Shown here: piece after piece, positions 17,229 to 25,551 of the stretch | Layout of the letters: every line of letters starts with the position of its first letter | Position numbering within the stretch: position 1 is the first letter of the stretch | Assembly: GCA_017548045.1 (NCBI GenBank) | Contig: JAFYNR010000028.1 | Span: forward strand, 1 to 49,170 | Reading direction: 5' to 3' | Length of the DNA: 49,170 nt | DNA from: Clostridia bacterium | GTDB lineage: Bacteria; Bacillota; Clostridia; Oscillospirales; Acutalibacteraceae | Position numbers and translations under genes: made by a program | The notes under the pieces: generated by a model | Database searches by the model: none | What the model was told of the DNA's origin: nothing | What the model saw: the letters and a program-made list of their open reading frames with translations, nothing else

Positions 17229-18884
17229 ATGAAGGTTATTATTTCCTGCCTTAATTCAAAATACGTTCACGCCTCGCTTTCTCCCTGGTGCTTGCTTGCA
17301 GGAGTCCGAGAGTTTTTGGGAAAAGACTGCAATGCTTTTGTGGCGGAAGGTACAATCAACGGTGATACGGATGCTTTTGCAGATAAAATCATAAGTGAAA
17401 AACCCGATATTGTAGCTTTTTCGTGCTACATCTGGAATATTACAAAAACCCTTGAATTATGCAGAATAATAAAGAAAAATCACGGATGCAAAATTGTTCT
17501 CGGCGGCCCTGAGGTTGCATACCGACCTGCGGATATTCTTGAAAAATATGATTTTGTTGATTATGTTCTTTCGGGTGAAGGAGAGTGGACTTTCCCCGAG
17601 CTTCTTGATAATCTGAACGGTGATCTGTCACTTGTTTCGGGCCTTTCTTACAGAGAAAACGACAGGGTAATAACAGTTCCCGAAAAGGAGATCAGCGACG
17701 ATCCTCCGTCACCGTACTGCGATGAGTTTTTTGAAAATCTCAACGGCAGAATTACCTATATTGAAACTGCAAGAGGCTGCCCTTACCGCTGTGCATTCTG
17801 CCTTTCGGGAAGATGCTCAGGTCTTCGTTTTTTTGATTCGGAAAGAGTAAAAAAAGATATACTCCGTCTTTCTCGAAGCGGAACGCAGACTGTTAAATTT
17901 GTTGACCGTACCTTTAACGCAGATGCGGAAAGGGCAAATGAAATTTTTCGCTTTATAAAGGAAAATTACGGTGAAAAAATTCCGCAGAATGTGTGCTTTC
18001 ATTTTGAAATTGCAGGCGATATTCTGAAAGAAAGCACGTTTGAAATTTTATCGTCTATGCCTGTCGGTGCGGTTCAGCTTGAAATCGGAATTCAGTCATT
18101 CAATAAAGAAACGTTAAAGCTGATCAACCGTAAAACAAATACCGAGAAACTGGCTGAAAACATCAAAAGGCTTGTGGCGTTAGGTAATATGCATATTCAC
18201 ACTGACCTTATTGCAGGTCTTACGGGCGAAGATCTTGCAAGCTTCAAAAACAGCTTTAATACGGCATATTCACTTAAAGCACATATGCTTCAGATGGGAT
18301 TTCTGAAGCTTCTTCACGGTGCGGATATGCGTGAAATTAAAGAAAAATATCCCTGCACCTTTGATGAGAAACCGCCTTACGAGGTAAAGTCAACACTTTG
18401 GCTTTCGGATGATGAAATCAAAATGCTTAAAAACTGCGAGGATGCGGTTGACAGGCTTTACAACAGCGGCAGATTTTTATACACTCTCGAATATCTTACC
18501 GATGAGGCAGGCATATTGCCGTTTGACCTTTTCAATGATTTCGGTAATTACGTAAACGGTAACGGAATGCGTCTTTCGGATTATGCGGTAAACCTTTATA
18601 ATTTCTTCTGCGGGAAATGTGACAGAATTAAACTCAGAGAAAAAATTCTTTGTGATTTGCTGTGCTGTTCTTCGTCGGTGGAAATTCCCGATATTCTCAA
18701 AATCAAAGACCCTCTTTACAAGAAAATCAAGAAGTATTTCATAGAATATGTTGATAAAAATATTAAAGTTGTAATTTTGTATTCGGAAAACAAAGTATTT
18801 GCCGTCAATCAGAGCAAAGAAAAAAACCTTCATAACAGATATGAAGGCAGATTTTACGATATTGATAAGCTTGGTGCAGATTAA
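17229..18884 (+). CDS. B12-binding-domain radical SAM protein with DUF4080-type C-terminus
   Basis: A 551-residue cytosolic iron-sulfur enzyme. Residues 1-150 are a cobalamin-binding-type Rossmann domain (PDIVAFSCYIWNI, KIVLGGPEVAY, DYVLSGEGEWTF). The radical SAM cluster motif is C184-x3-C188-x2-C191, followed by the barrel with EIGIQSFN near 290. The C-terminal roughly 190 residues match the DUF4080 arrangement that often follows this domain pair in Clostridia. AAGGAG precedes the ATG. I see no canonical DxHxxG cobalamin histidine motif, as is common in this subfamily, so B12 binding is inferred from fold only. The substrate is unknown; neighbours give no clear hint. Confidence 0.9.
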   Translation: MKVIISCLNSKYVHASLSPWCLLAGVREFLGKDCNAFVAEGTINGDTDAFADKIISEKPDIVAFSCYIWNITKTLELCRIIKKNHGCKIVLGGPEVAYRPADILEKYDFVDYVLSGEGEWTFPELLDNLNGDLSLVSGLSYRENDRVITVPEKEISDDPPSPYCDEFFENLNGRITYIETARGCPYRCAFCLSGRCSGLRFFDSERVKKDILRLSRSGTQTVKFVDRTFNADAERANEIFRFIKENYGEKIPQNVCFHFEIAGDILKESTFEILSSMPVGAVQLEIGIQSFNKETLKLINRKTNTEKLAENIKRLVALGNMHIHTDLIAGLTGEDLASFKNSFNTAYSLKAHMLQMGFLKLLHGADMREIKEKYPCTFDEKPPYEVKSTLWLSDDEIKMLKNCEDAVDRLYNSGRFLYTLEYLTDEAGILPFDLFNDFGNYVNGNGMRLSDYAVNLYNFFCGKCDRIKLREKILCDLLCCSSSVEIPDILKIKDPLYKKIKKYFIEYVDKNIKVVILYSENKVFAVNQSKEKNLHNRYEGRFYDIDKLGAD

Positions 18885-18914
18885 AAAGCAGAGAGATAAT
18901 CTCTGCTTTTTTAT
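18883..18914. terminator. Bidirectional terminator
   Basis: GCAGAGA-GATAA-TCTCTGC with five A bases before and six T bases after. It lies between the convergent radical SAM and HAD genes; the HAD stop codon overlaps the T run. Confidence 0.88.
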
Positions 18915-19630
18915 ATTTCGGAAATGTAGTTTTTGAGAACGTTCCAGTTGTTTATCGTCATATAATTACTGCAGTTACAATCACTTCTGAATTCAAGAGG
19001 TGAGGATGCATTCATATCAAGCAATACGGGGGTCATACCGCATAATGATGAGCCGTATACGTCGGGAATTACGCTGTCACCGCAATACCAGCATCGTGAC
19101 GGTTCAAGACCTGCATATTTCAGTGCGGCAATGAAAATGTTTTTTGAAGGCTTTGTGAAAAGAATATCCGAGCTTGTAAGGCAAAATTCGAATTTTGCCG
19201 ACGGAATCCATCTTTCGATTGCCTGTTTAAGACTTTCGCCGCTCATCATATTGTTGCTGATTACAGCCGTGCGTATGCCGAGAGAATCAAGCGTGTCGAG
19301 CAGTTCCGGTACACCGTCAATAACAGATCTTGATGAATTGTATCTGTCGAATATTTCTTCCTGCTCAGCCATAGGAATATCAAAAACAAGACCTGTATTC
19401 ATTGTCGCATATTTTATGACGGCGGAAAGGGGAGTTTCAAGGGATGAGTCCGAAATGAATTCAAGATATTCATCCCAATATTCCGAAAGTATATTTCCGT
19501 TTGCCGCTTCGGGATTGAGAGCATATCGGCGCAGTTTTTCAAAGCCATCGGCAGGATTGCACCTACCGTCGTTAAAAAGAGTTCCGCCAACGTCAAAAAG
19601 AATCATATCGGGTTTTTCAGTGTATGACAT
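18911..19630 (-). CDS. HAD-superfamily hydrolase with DVGGT motif
   Basis: A 239-residue haloacid-dehalogenase-like phosphatase. Motif I is FDVGGTL (Asp13), motif II SNN near 133-135, motif III Lys in TKPSK and motif IV GDSVIPD near 197. The usual general acid/base Asp two residues after the nucleophile is replaced by Gly, as in other DVGGT-type HAD proteins, which may be slow or act on activated substrates. The cap is C1-type and helical (about 20-110). The ATG at 19630 has GGTGATG upstream. It has an extended -10 promoter at 19662-19667. No substrate can be assigned. Confidence 0.87.
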   Translation of the reverse strand: MSYTEKPDMILFDVGGTLFNDGRCNPADGFEKLRRYALNPEAANGNILSEYWDEYLEFISDSSLETPLSAVIKYATMNTGLVFDIPMAEQEEIFDRYNSSRSVIDGVPELLDTLDSLGIRTAVISNNMMSGESLKQAIERWIPSAKFEFCLTSSDILFTKPSKNIFIAALKYAGLEPSRCWYCGDSVIPDVYGSSLCGMTPVLLDMNASSPLEFRSDCNCSNYMTINNWNVLKNYISEI

Positions 19631-19661
19631 TTACATCACCGCAAATCTTAATTTTAATTTG

Positions 19662-19690
19662 ATTATAGCATAAAAATTTCTGAAATTCTA
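19662..19690 (-). promoter_or_regulatory. Extended -10 promoter of the HAD gene
   Basis: Minus-strand TGCTATAAT (TATAAT at 19662-19667) with a poor -35 TAGAAT 17 bases upstream; the extended -10 compensates. Confidence 0.6.
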
Positions 19691-19708
19691 CAAAAAAATC
19701 CGCCGATA

Positions 19709-19737
19709 TTGATTTTTGAAGCCGTTTAACTTATAAT
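19709..19737 (+). promoter_or_regulatory. Promoter of the nitroreductase/NamZ/GH78 operon
   Basis: TTGATT (19709-19714), 17 bases, TATAAT (19732-19737), 43 bases before the first start codon. Confidence 0.75.
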
Positions 19738-19780
19738 TTATCTGTAAAAAATTTTTATTTGAACCGATTAAGGAGCAGTT

Positions 19781-20299
19781 ATGGATTTTATTACCCTTGC
19801 AGCCGAAAGATATTCGGTGCGTAAATTTTCGGATAAGCCCGTTGAAAAAGAGATAATCGATAAAATACTCAAGGCCGGTCATATTGCGCCTACGGGCTGC
19901 AATTTTCAGCCGCAGAGAATTCTTGTTATTAACCGTGAAGATTCGCTTGAAAAGCTAAAAGAATGTACAAGGTGCCATTTTGATGCGCCCTGTGCAATGC
20001 TTGTCTGCTATAACAGGGATGAATGCTGGACAAGACCCTATGACGGAAATCAGAGCGGAATTGCTGATGCAAGTATTGTAACGACTCATATGATGCTTGC
20101 CGCCGCCGAATCGGGCGTAGGCTCAACCTGGGTTATGCATTTTAACCCCTTTAAGATGCGTGAGGCCTTTGAAATTCCCGAAAATTTTGAACCCACAGCC
20201 CTTCTTGTTATGGGATATCCCGCCTGTGATGCGGTGCCGAATGAAAGGCATAGTATTTACAGACCTTTGGAAGAAACTGTATTTTATAACGAATTCTGA
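19781..20299 (+). CDS. Nitroreductase-family flavoprotein
   Basis: A 172-residue FMN-dependent oxidoreductase of the nitroreductase fold. The N-terminal AAERYSVRKFSDKPV with its RxSxRxF FMN-phosphate contact at about 9-15, HIAPTGCNFQPQ at 34-45 and the MLAAAESGVGSTWV helix near 105-118 are diagnostic. It is a little short (typical 180-220), resembling the small clostridial group. AAGGAG precedes the ATG. It is the first gene of an operon with NamZ (14-base gap) and GH78 (17-base gap). Physiological substrates of such proteins are usually quinones, flavins or enones; a direct role in sugar release is not apparent. Confidence 0.92.
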   Translation: MDFITLAAERYSVRKFSDKPVEKEIIDKILKAGHIAPTGCNFQPQRILVINREDSLEKLKECTRCHFDAPCAMLVCYNRDECWTRPYDGNQSGIADASIVTTHMMLAAAESGVGSTWVMHFNPFKMREAFEIPENFEPTALLVMGYPACDAVPNERHSIYRPLEETVFYNEF

Positions 20300-20313
20300 G
20301 GCGGCGGTGAATT

Positions 20314-21432
20314 ATGAAGCAAAAAGTTTTGTGCGGTGCCGATGTTTTTGCCCGTGACGGTTTGGAGTTGCGAGGCAGATGCGGTCTTATAACAAACCAT
20401 ACGGGCGTTCTCCGTGACCTTACCTCAACAGTGGATATGCTTACGGAAAAATGTAATTTGACGGCGCTTTTTGCACCTGAGCACGGCGTTAGAGGTGACG
20501 TGCAGGCAGGTGAAAATATAGTTACTTACAGGGATAAAAAAACAAATCTGCCCGTTTACAGCTTGTTCGGTGACGATGTTTCCGAAAGCAACAAAAATCT
20601 CGCTTCACTGGATACCGTTATTTTTGATATTCAGGATGTAGGCGCCAGGTTTTATACATATGCATATACGATGACGGATGCAATGACGCTTTGTGCACGC
20701 AACAACAAAAAGTTTGTTATTTTTGACAGACCGAATCCTCTGGGCGGAATAAAAGCGGAAGGAACCGTGCTTGACAGACGATTTTCATCATTTGTGGGCA
20801 GATTCCCCACGCCCACCCGTTGCGGCCTTACAATCGGTGAATTTGCGTTAATGGTGAATGAAACCGAAAACATAGGCTGTGACCTGACTGTTGTTCCTTT
20901 GGATGGCTGGAAAAGGGAGATGTATTATGACGATACCGATCTTGTTTTTATTCCTCCGTCACCTAATATCCCTTCCGTGGATACTGCGTTTGCTTATATC
21001 GGAACCTGTATTTTTGAAGATACGAATATTTCCGAGGGCAGGGGAACAACCAAGCCTTTTGAGATGATAGGTGCCCCTTGGCTTGACAGCGAAGCGGTTA
21101 TCGACGCAGTAGGCAAACAGGAGGGAGTAATTCTCCGCAAATGCTCATTCACACCAACGTTTTCAGACTATAAGGATACTTTCTGTCAGGGGATTCAGCT
21201 TCATATTACGGACAGGGACTCTTTTGTTCCGTTTGAAACGGGTATAAAGCTGTTTGATGTGATAAGAAAGCTTCACAGTGAATTCGAAATTGATACGTCT
21301 GTTTCAAATCTTCTGGGAACTGACGAAATTTTTTCGGAAGATTTTTCAGTCTGTTCGTTTGTTGCCCGTGAAAATGAAAAGGTGCTTCGTTGGCAGAACG
21401 AATCAAAAAATTGGTATCTTTACCGAAACTGA
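20314..21432 (+). CDS. namZ: DUF1343 / NamZ-type exo-beta-N-acetylmuramidase (GH171)
   Basis: A 372-residue protein of the DUF1343 family, whose characterised member NamZ removes terminal MurNAc from peptidoglycan fragments. Diagnostic segments are ITNHTG (26-31), PEHGVRG (55-61), DIQDVGARFYTY (105-116), DRPNPLGG (about 138-145) and EGRGTTKPFE near 247. No signal peptide is seen, so it would act on muropeptides or MurNAc-disaccharides in the cytosol unless exported otherwise. The start has GGCGGTG upstream. Co-transcription with a GH78-like enzyme and a nitroreductase is unusual. Cell-wall recycling or scavenging of other bacteria's walls fits. Confidence 0.88.
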   Translation: MKQKVLCGADVFARDGLELRGRCGLITNHTGVLRDLTSTVDMLTEKCNLTALFAPEHGVRGDVQAGENIVTYRDKKTNLPVYSLFGDDVSESNKNLASLDTVIFDIQDVGARFYTYAYTMTDAMTLCARNNKKFVIFDRPNPLGGIKAEGTVLDRRFSSFVGRFPTPTRCGLTIGEFALMVNETENIGCDLTVVPLDGWKREMYYDDTDLVFIPPSPNIPSVDTAFAYIGTCIFEDTNISEGRGTTKPFEMIGAPWLDSEAVIDAVGKQEGVILRKCSFTPTFSDYKDTFCQGIQLHITDRDSFVPFETGIKLFDVIRKLHSEFEIDTSVSNLLGTDEIFSEDFSVCSFVARENEKVLRWQNESKNWYLYRN

Positions 21433-21449
21433 TAAGCAGGTGAAATATT

Positions 21450-23585
21450 ATGGAATACAAAAGGGTATTAAAAACTGATTGGAAAGCAAAGTGGATATGG
21501 CCTGATGAAGCCAAGAACAATAAAAATGCCTGGGTCTGCTTCAATAAAAAAATCAATATCTCCGAAAAACCTGAAAGTGTCACAGCGAATATTTCGGCTG
21601 AAAATAAGTATTGGCTTTACATTAACGGTGAATGTGCGGTGCGTGAGGGCGGTCTTAAAAGAGGCCCCACACCTACGGGTATATACTATGATGAGGTTGA
21701 AATTGCCGGATACCTCAGAGAGGGAGAAAATCTTATCAGCATTCTTGTCTGGTATTGGGGCAATGAAGCAAGTTATTCAAGCACCGATGCAGGTCAGGGC
21801 GGTCTGCTTTTTGAGGCGGAAAACAGCGGAGTTTCAATAATTTCAGATTCAAGCTGGAGCGCTGCGGTTAACCCTGCTTTCAAGGAAGACAAAGGCAAAA
21901 TGCAGCCTAATTACAGACTTCCCGAAAGCAATGTATATTATGATGCACGATGTGAATTCAGCGGTTGGAATAAACCGGCTTTCGATTTTTCAGCTTGGTC
22001 AGCTGCAACCGAATATGCAGCAGGCGGTGAGGGCTGTTGGGGTGAAACTTACAGCAGAGAAATCCCTATGTTCAAAGATTTCGGTCTGAAGGATTATCTG
22101 AACAGCAAGGATTACGAGGGCATAAATTTTTCGGTCAGGAAAAAAATTACTCTGAAGGTTCCCTACAATGCTCAGCTTACGCCTTACCTTGAAGTTGAAG
22201 CAAAAGCAGGCAAAAAAATTGTCATTACAACCGAAAATACTTACACAGGCTCAATTCACAGCACCTATGTTACAAAAGACGGTGTTCAGTCGTTTGAATC
22301 TCCTGCCTGGTTCAACGGTGAATTTATAACTTATGATATTCCGTCGGGAGTTAAAATTATAAGCCTTAAATACAGAGAAAGCGGTTACAATACGGAATTC
22401 TGCGGCAGCTTTACCTGCGAAAACAGCGGTATGAATACTCTGTGGCAAAAATCATTGCGCACACTTTACGTAACGATGAGAGATAATTTTATGGATTGCC
22501 CCGACAGAGAAAGAGCGCAGTGGTGGGGTGACGTTACAAATGAAATGATGATGACCGTATACAGCCTTGCGCCCTCGTCATATCTGCTTTATCGCAAGGG
22601 TGTCAGCACTTTGCTTTCATATACAAACCCCGAAACAAAGGTATTGCAGACCGTTGTTCCGATTAAGAACGATTATTTTGAGCTTCCCTGTCAGCAGCTT
22701 GCAGGTGTGTGCGGATTCTGGACCTACTATATGTATACGGGCGACAAGGAGTTCTTAAGGTCTGTTTACGGTGCGTCGGTTGACTATGTTAATCTGTGGA
22801 AAATGCAGGATAACGGTCTTGTTGAACATCGCAGCGGTTCCTGGGATTGGCAGGATTGGGGGCATAAAATTGATGTTGTGCCTCTTGAAAATGCCTGGTA
22901 TTACTATGCTTTGTCATCGGTTAAACGTATGGCGGATGTTCTCGGTGATGAAACCGCCTCAATCGGATTTGAAAGCAGAATGAAATCCCTTTATGCCGCT
23001 TATCAGACCTTGTGGACGGGCGAGGGATATAAAAGCCCCGAAAATAACGGCTATGATGACAGAGGTAATGCCGTTGCGGTTCTTTCGGGCATCTGCCCCG
23101 AAGAAAACTTCGGCAGAGTTAAAGAAATTCTTTTCGGCACAAGGAACTCAAGCCCTTATATGGAATATTACGTCCTTGAGTCGCTTTGCAGAATGGGTGA
23201 ATATTCTCTTGCCGAGCAAAGAATGTGTGAGAGATATGCCGAGATGATTGAAGAAGATTATTCAACTCTGTGGGAAAACTGGATAAAGAAGGACGGCACT
23301 TCAAACCACGCCTGGACGGGCGGCCCTCTTGTTATAATGAGCAAGCATATTGCGGGAATAAGCCCCGTTACGGCAGGATATGAAAAGGTTGAAGTTAATC
23401 CGCAGTATTCACTTCATAAAAATATTTCCTGCACCGTGCCGACAATCAAAGGATATATTAAGCTCGATTACACTAATGAGAACGGAAAGCGTATTATTAA
23501 TCTTGAATATCCCGAAAGCATTGAAGCATATTTACATATTCCCGAAAATGCGGTTGTTACCGTAAACGGAAAATCTGTTGAATAA
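21450..23585 (+). CDS. GH78-like alpha-L-rhamnosidase
   Basis: A 711-residue protein. Residues 1-200 are a galactose-binding-type sandwich (KAKWIWPDEA at 12-21, YWLYINGECAVREG), followed by a second sandwich. The (alpha/alpha)6 barrel has the GH78 signature DCPDRERAQWWGD at 349-361, SWDWQDWG near 470 and NHAWTGGPL near 614-622, then a C-terminal beta domain. GH78 enzymes are inverting alpha-L-rhamnosidases using two glutamates; Glu354 in the signature is a good candidate for one of them. No signal peptide. AGGTG precedes the ATG. It ends the nitroreductase/NamZ operon. It could act on another sugar, since the superfamily around GH78 is broad. Confidence 0.87.
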   Translation: MEYKRVLKTDWKAKWIWPDEAKNNKNAWVCFNKKINISEKPESVTANISAENKYWLYINGECAVREGGLKRGPTPTGIYYDEVEIAGYLREGENLISILVWYWGNEASYSSTDAGQGGLLFEAENSGVSIISDSSWSAAVNPAFKEDKGKMQPNYRLPESNVYYDARCEFSGWNKPAFDFSAWSAATEYAAGGEGCWGETYSREIPMFKDFGLKDYLNSKDYEGINFSVRKKITLKVPYNAQLTPYLEVEAKAGKKIVITTENTYTGSIHSTYVTKDGVQSFESPAWFNGEFITYDIPSGVKIISLKYRESGYNTEFCGSFTCENSGMNTLWQKSLRTLYVTMRDNFMDCPDRERAQWWGDVTNEMMMTVYSLAPSSYLLYRKGVSTLLSYTNPETKVLQTVVPIKNDYFELPCQQLAGVCGFWTYYMYTGDKEFLRSVYGASVDYVNLWKMQDNGLVEHRSGSWDWQDWGHKIDVVPLENAWYYYALSSVKRMADVLGDETASIGFESRMKSLYAAYQTLWTGEGYKSPENNGYDDRGNAVAVLSGICPEENFGRVKEILFGTRNSSPYMEYYVLESLCRMGEYSLAEQRMCERYAEMIEEDYSTLWENWIKKDGTSNHAWTGGPLVIMSKHIAGISPVTAGYEKVEVNPQYSLHKNISCTVPTIKGYIKLDYTNENGKRIINLEYPESIEAYLHIPENAVVTVNGKSVE

Positions 23586-23594
23586 AATACTAAA

Positions 23595-23617
23595 AGCCGT
23601 CCGAAATCCGGACGGCT
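23595..23617 (+). terminator. Terminator of the GH78 operon
   Basis: AGCCGTCCG-AAATC-CGGACGGCT: a 9-base GC-rich stem, followed by only a short T-rich tail. Confidence 0.7.
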
Positions 23618-23720
23618 TCATTACTTATATGAACTTTTATCAACGTTTCCTCGTCTGCTTCTTTTATGTAGATGGATTGATATAACTGAATTTATTATAA
23701 CTCTCTTTTATTATAACTAG

Positions 23721-23809
23721 TTTCGGTTTTTCCGAAGTCTTGATTTCTGTTTTTCCGAAACGGTACTTCTGTTTTTCCGAAGTTGCAATTCGGAATTTCC
23801 GACACGGTG
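23721..23809. repeat. Four imperfect 21-23 base tandem repeats, each a small hairpin
   Basis: Units at 23721-23743, 23744-23766, 23767-23788 and 23789-23809. The shared core is TTCGGTTTTTCCGAA or close variants, itself an inverted repeat (TTCGG/CCGAA) around a T5 loop, followed by 6-8 variable bases. The array ends 5 bases before the stop codon of the minus-strand methyltransferase gene. The rest of 23618-23720 holds only a doubled TTATTATAACT and nothing coding. Confidence 0.75.
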
Positions 23810-23813
23810 TTAC

Positions 23814-24485
23814 CTACCAGATGAACGGGATAAGGCGGTATTTTACTTTCTGCTTGTATTCCTTATATCCCGTAAGTTCTTTTTCAAGAAATTCTTCTTC
23901 GTTTTTGATGCGGCTTGCGATTATAAACGGATATGCAAGAAAAACGATGAATGAATACAGTGAACCGAGAATAAGAGGGATTGAAAGAAATAACAGCAGT
24001 GTCGCGCTGTACATAGGGTGTCTTACAATGCCGTAAAGCCCCGTATCTATTACCTTCTGATTTTCCTGAACCTCTATTGTACGGCTCAGATATGTATTTT
24101 CACGCATAACCTGCGCATAAAGAATATACGCAACAAGAAAAAGAACCGATGCAATTATAACAACGGGCTTCGGCAGAATGTACCAATCAAAGCGGTAGCC
24201 CAACCCTGCAAGAATAAATCCGACAAGAAACATCAGACCGCTTAATTTAACAACAACGCTTTGCTCTTTCTGTTTTTCTTTTGCATTAAGCCGTTTCTCG
24301 AGAAGAAGGGGATTTTTAATCATCATCACAATTCCTGCAATAAAGATAGGAATGAAGAGAATACCCATAAAAATCCAACCGTTCACATATGAAAAACTTC
24401 CTGCGGGAAGGAATATGAGCAGGGCTACAAAAACAATACCGATAATGAATTTTATTATTGCCTGTATTAATAGTTTTACTGTCAT
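23814..24485 (-). CDS. Isoprenylcysteine carboxyl-methyltransferase (ICMT/PEMT)-like membrane protein
   Basis: The 223-residue protein has about 5-6 membrane spans and the conserved C-terminal block ENTYLSRTIEVQ...DTGLYGIVRHPMY (about 130-160), the SAM-binding signature of the ICMT/PEMT superfamily, with an acidic-rich EEEFLEKEL later. In bacteria, substrates are unknown because prenylated CaaX proteins are lacking; methylation of lipids or small isoprenoids is possible. The ATG at 24485 has GGAG upstream. It is 17 bases downstream of the aldo/keto reductase gene and is probably co-transcribed. Its 3' end abuts the tandem hairpin repeat. Confidence 0.85.
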   Translation of the reverse strand: MTVKLLIQAIIKFIIGIVFVALLIFLPAGSFSYVNGWIFMGILFIPIFIAGIVMMIKNPLLLEKRLNAKEKQKEQSVVVKLSGLMFLVGFILAGLGYRFDWYILPKPVVIIASVLFLVAYILYAQVMRENTYLSRTIEVQENQKVIDTGLYGIVRHPMYSATLLLFLSIPLILGSLYSFIVFLAYPFIIASRIKNEEEFLEKELTGYKEYKQKVKYRLIPFIW

Positions 24486-24502
24486 ATTATCACTCCGTAA
24501 TA

Positions 24503-25414
24503 TCAGGGAAGTATATTGCCTGCGGCACGGTAAATTTCATACCATTCTTCACGGCTCAATCTTATTTCACTTGCTTTTATGCAATCTGTGAGACGGGTAA
24601 GGTTTGTTGTGCCCGTAACGGGTTGCATTTTTGCAGGATGGCGAAGTATCCACGCAAAAGAAACCGTTGTTTCGGATACTCCGTATTTATCACCGATTTC
24701 TTTAAGCTTCATATTAAGCTCGGGGAATTTTTCGTTATTAATAAAGCAACCCTCAAAAAATCCGTATTGTACGGGTGACCAGGGCTGAACGGTGATTTTA
24801 TTCAGTCTGCAATAATCAAGAACACCGCCGTCTCGGTTTGTAGCGGAATCATTATACATATTTACGTTAAGTCCTGACTGAATCATAGGTGTGTGCATAA
24901 TAGAAAATTGAAGCTGATTGGCACACAGCGGCATATCAAGGCACGATTCAAGAAGCTGAATCTGATAAGGATTATGGTTTGAAACACCGAAATGGCGAAC
25001 CTTTCCCGATGCTTTAAGCTCATCAAATGCCTTGGCAACCTCTTCGGGCTCAACAAGAGCATCAGGCCTGTGAAGAAGAAGCACGTCTATGTATTCCGTA
25101 CCAAGTCTTTTCAGGCTTCCGTTAACAGATTCGGTGATGTGCTCATATGAAAAATCAAATCTTCCCTGACGGATTCCGCACTTCGTCTGAATAATTATAT
25201 TTTCTCGCAGTGAAGGTGTAATTGCAGTGCCGAAAACGGTTTCACTTTTACCGCCGCCGTAGATATCTGCGTGATCAAAGAAATTTGCGCCGTTTTCAAG
25301 TGCGGTATCAATGAATGAAGAAACTTCTTTTTCGCTCATATCGCTAATACGCATACAGCCCACAGCAACGGTGGGTACGGTTAATCCTGATTTACCGAGT
25401 TCAATATTATACAT
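24503..25414 (-). CDS. Aldo/keto reductase
   Basis: A 303-residue NADPH-dependent carbonyl reductase with a TIM barrel. The catalytic tetrad is complete: Asp47, Tyr52 (DHADIYG), Lys78 (QTKCG) and His115 (LLHRPD). The C-terminal PVTGTTNLTRL segment (about 268-278) is the cofactor 2'-phosphate contact region. Its overall form is like E. coli YdhF. AAGGAG sits 7 bases before the ATG. It leads a two-gene minus unit with the ICMT-like gene and diverges from the Gfo/Idh/MocA gene. Substrate unknown; sugar or keto-sugar reduction fits the neighbourhood. Confidence 0.93.
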   Translation of the reverse strand: MYNIELGKSGLTVPTVAVGCMRISDMSEKEVSSFIDTALENGANFFDHADIYGGGKSETVFGTAITPSLRENIIIQTKCGIRQGRFDFSYEHITESVNGSLKRLGTEYIDVLLLHRPDALVEPEEVAKAFDELKASGKVRHFGVSNHNPYQIQLLESCLDMPLCANQLQFSIMHTPMIQSGLNVNMYNDSATNRDGGVLDYCRLNKITVQPWSPVQYGFFEGCFINNEKFPELNMKLKEIGDKYGVSETTVSFAWILRHPAKMQPVTGTTNLTRLTDCIKASEIRLSREEWYEIYRAAGNILP

Positions 25415-25446
25415 TATATTTCTCCTTCGTTAATTCTTTTTGATTC

Positions 25447-25475
25447 AGTTTAACACAGTTTATCATAAAAAACAA
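25447..25475 (-). promoter_or_regulatory. Promoter of the aldo/keto reductase gene
   Basis: Minus-strand TTGTTT (25470-25475), 17 bases, TAAACT (25447-25452). A moderate match. Confidence 0.5.
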
Positions 25476-25492
25476 TATTAGTAAAATATGTG

Positions 25493-25521
25493 TTGTTATA
25501 TCGAAATTTATATGGTAAAAT
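25493..25521 (+). promoter_or_regulatory. Promoter of the Gfo/OYE operon
   Basis: TTGTTA (25493-25498), 17 bases, TAAAAT (25516-25521). Confidence 0.65.
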
Positions 25522-25551
25522 CGAATTATAAATGTGTAAGAAAGAGAGCCT

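Noticed and set aside
23721-23809. Repeat array considered as a CRISPR
   Set aside because: Units are adjacent with only 6-8 variable bases between cores, far too short for spacers, and no cas genes are in the window.
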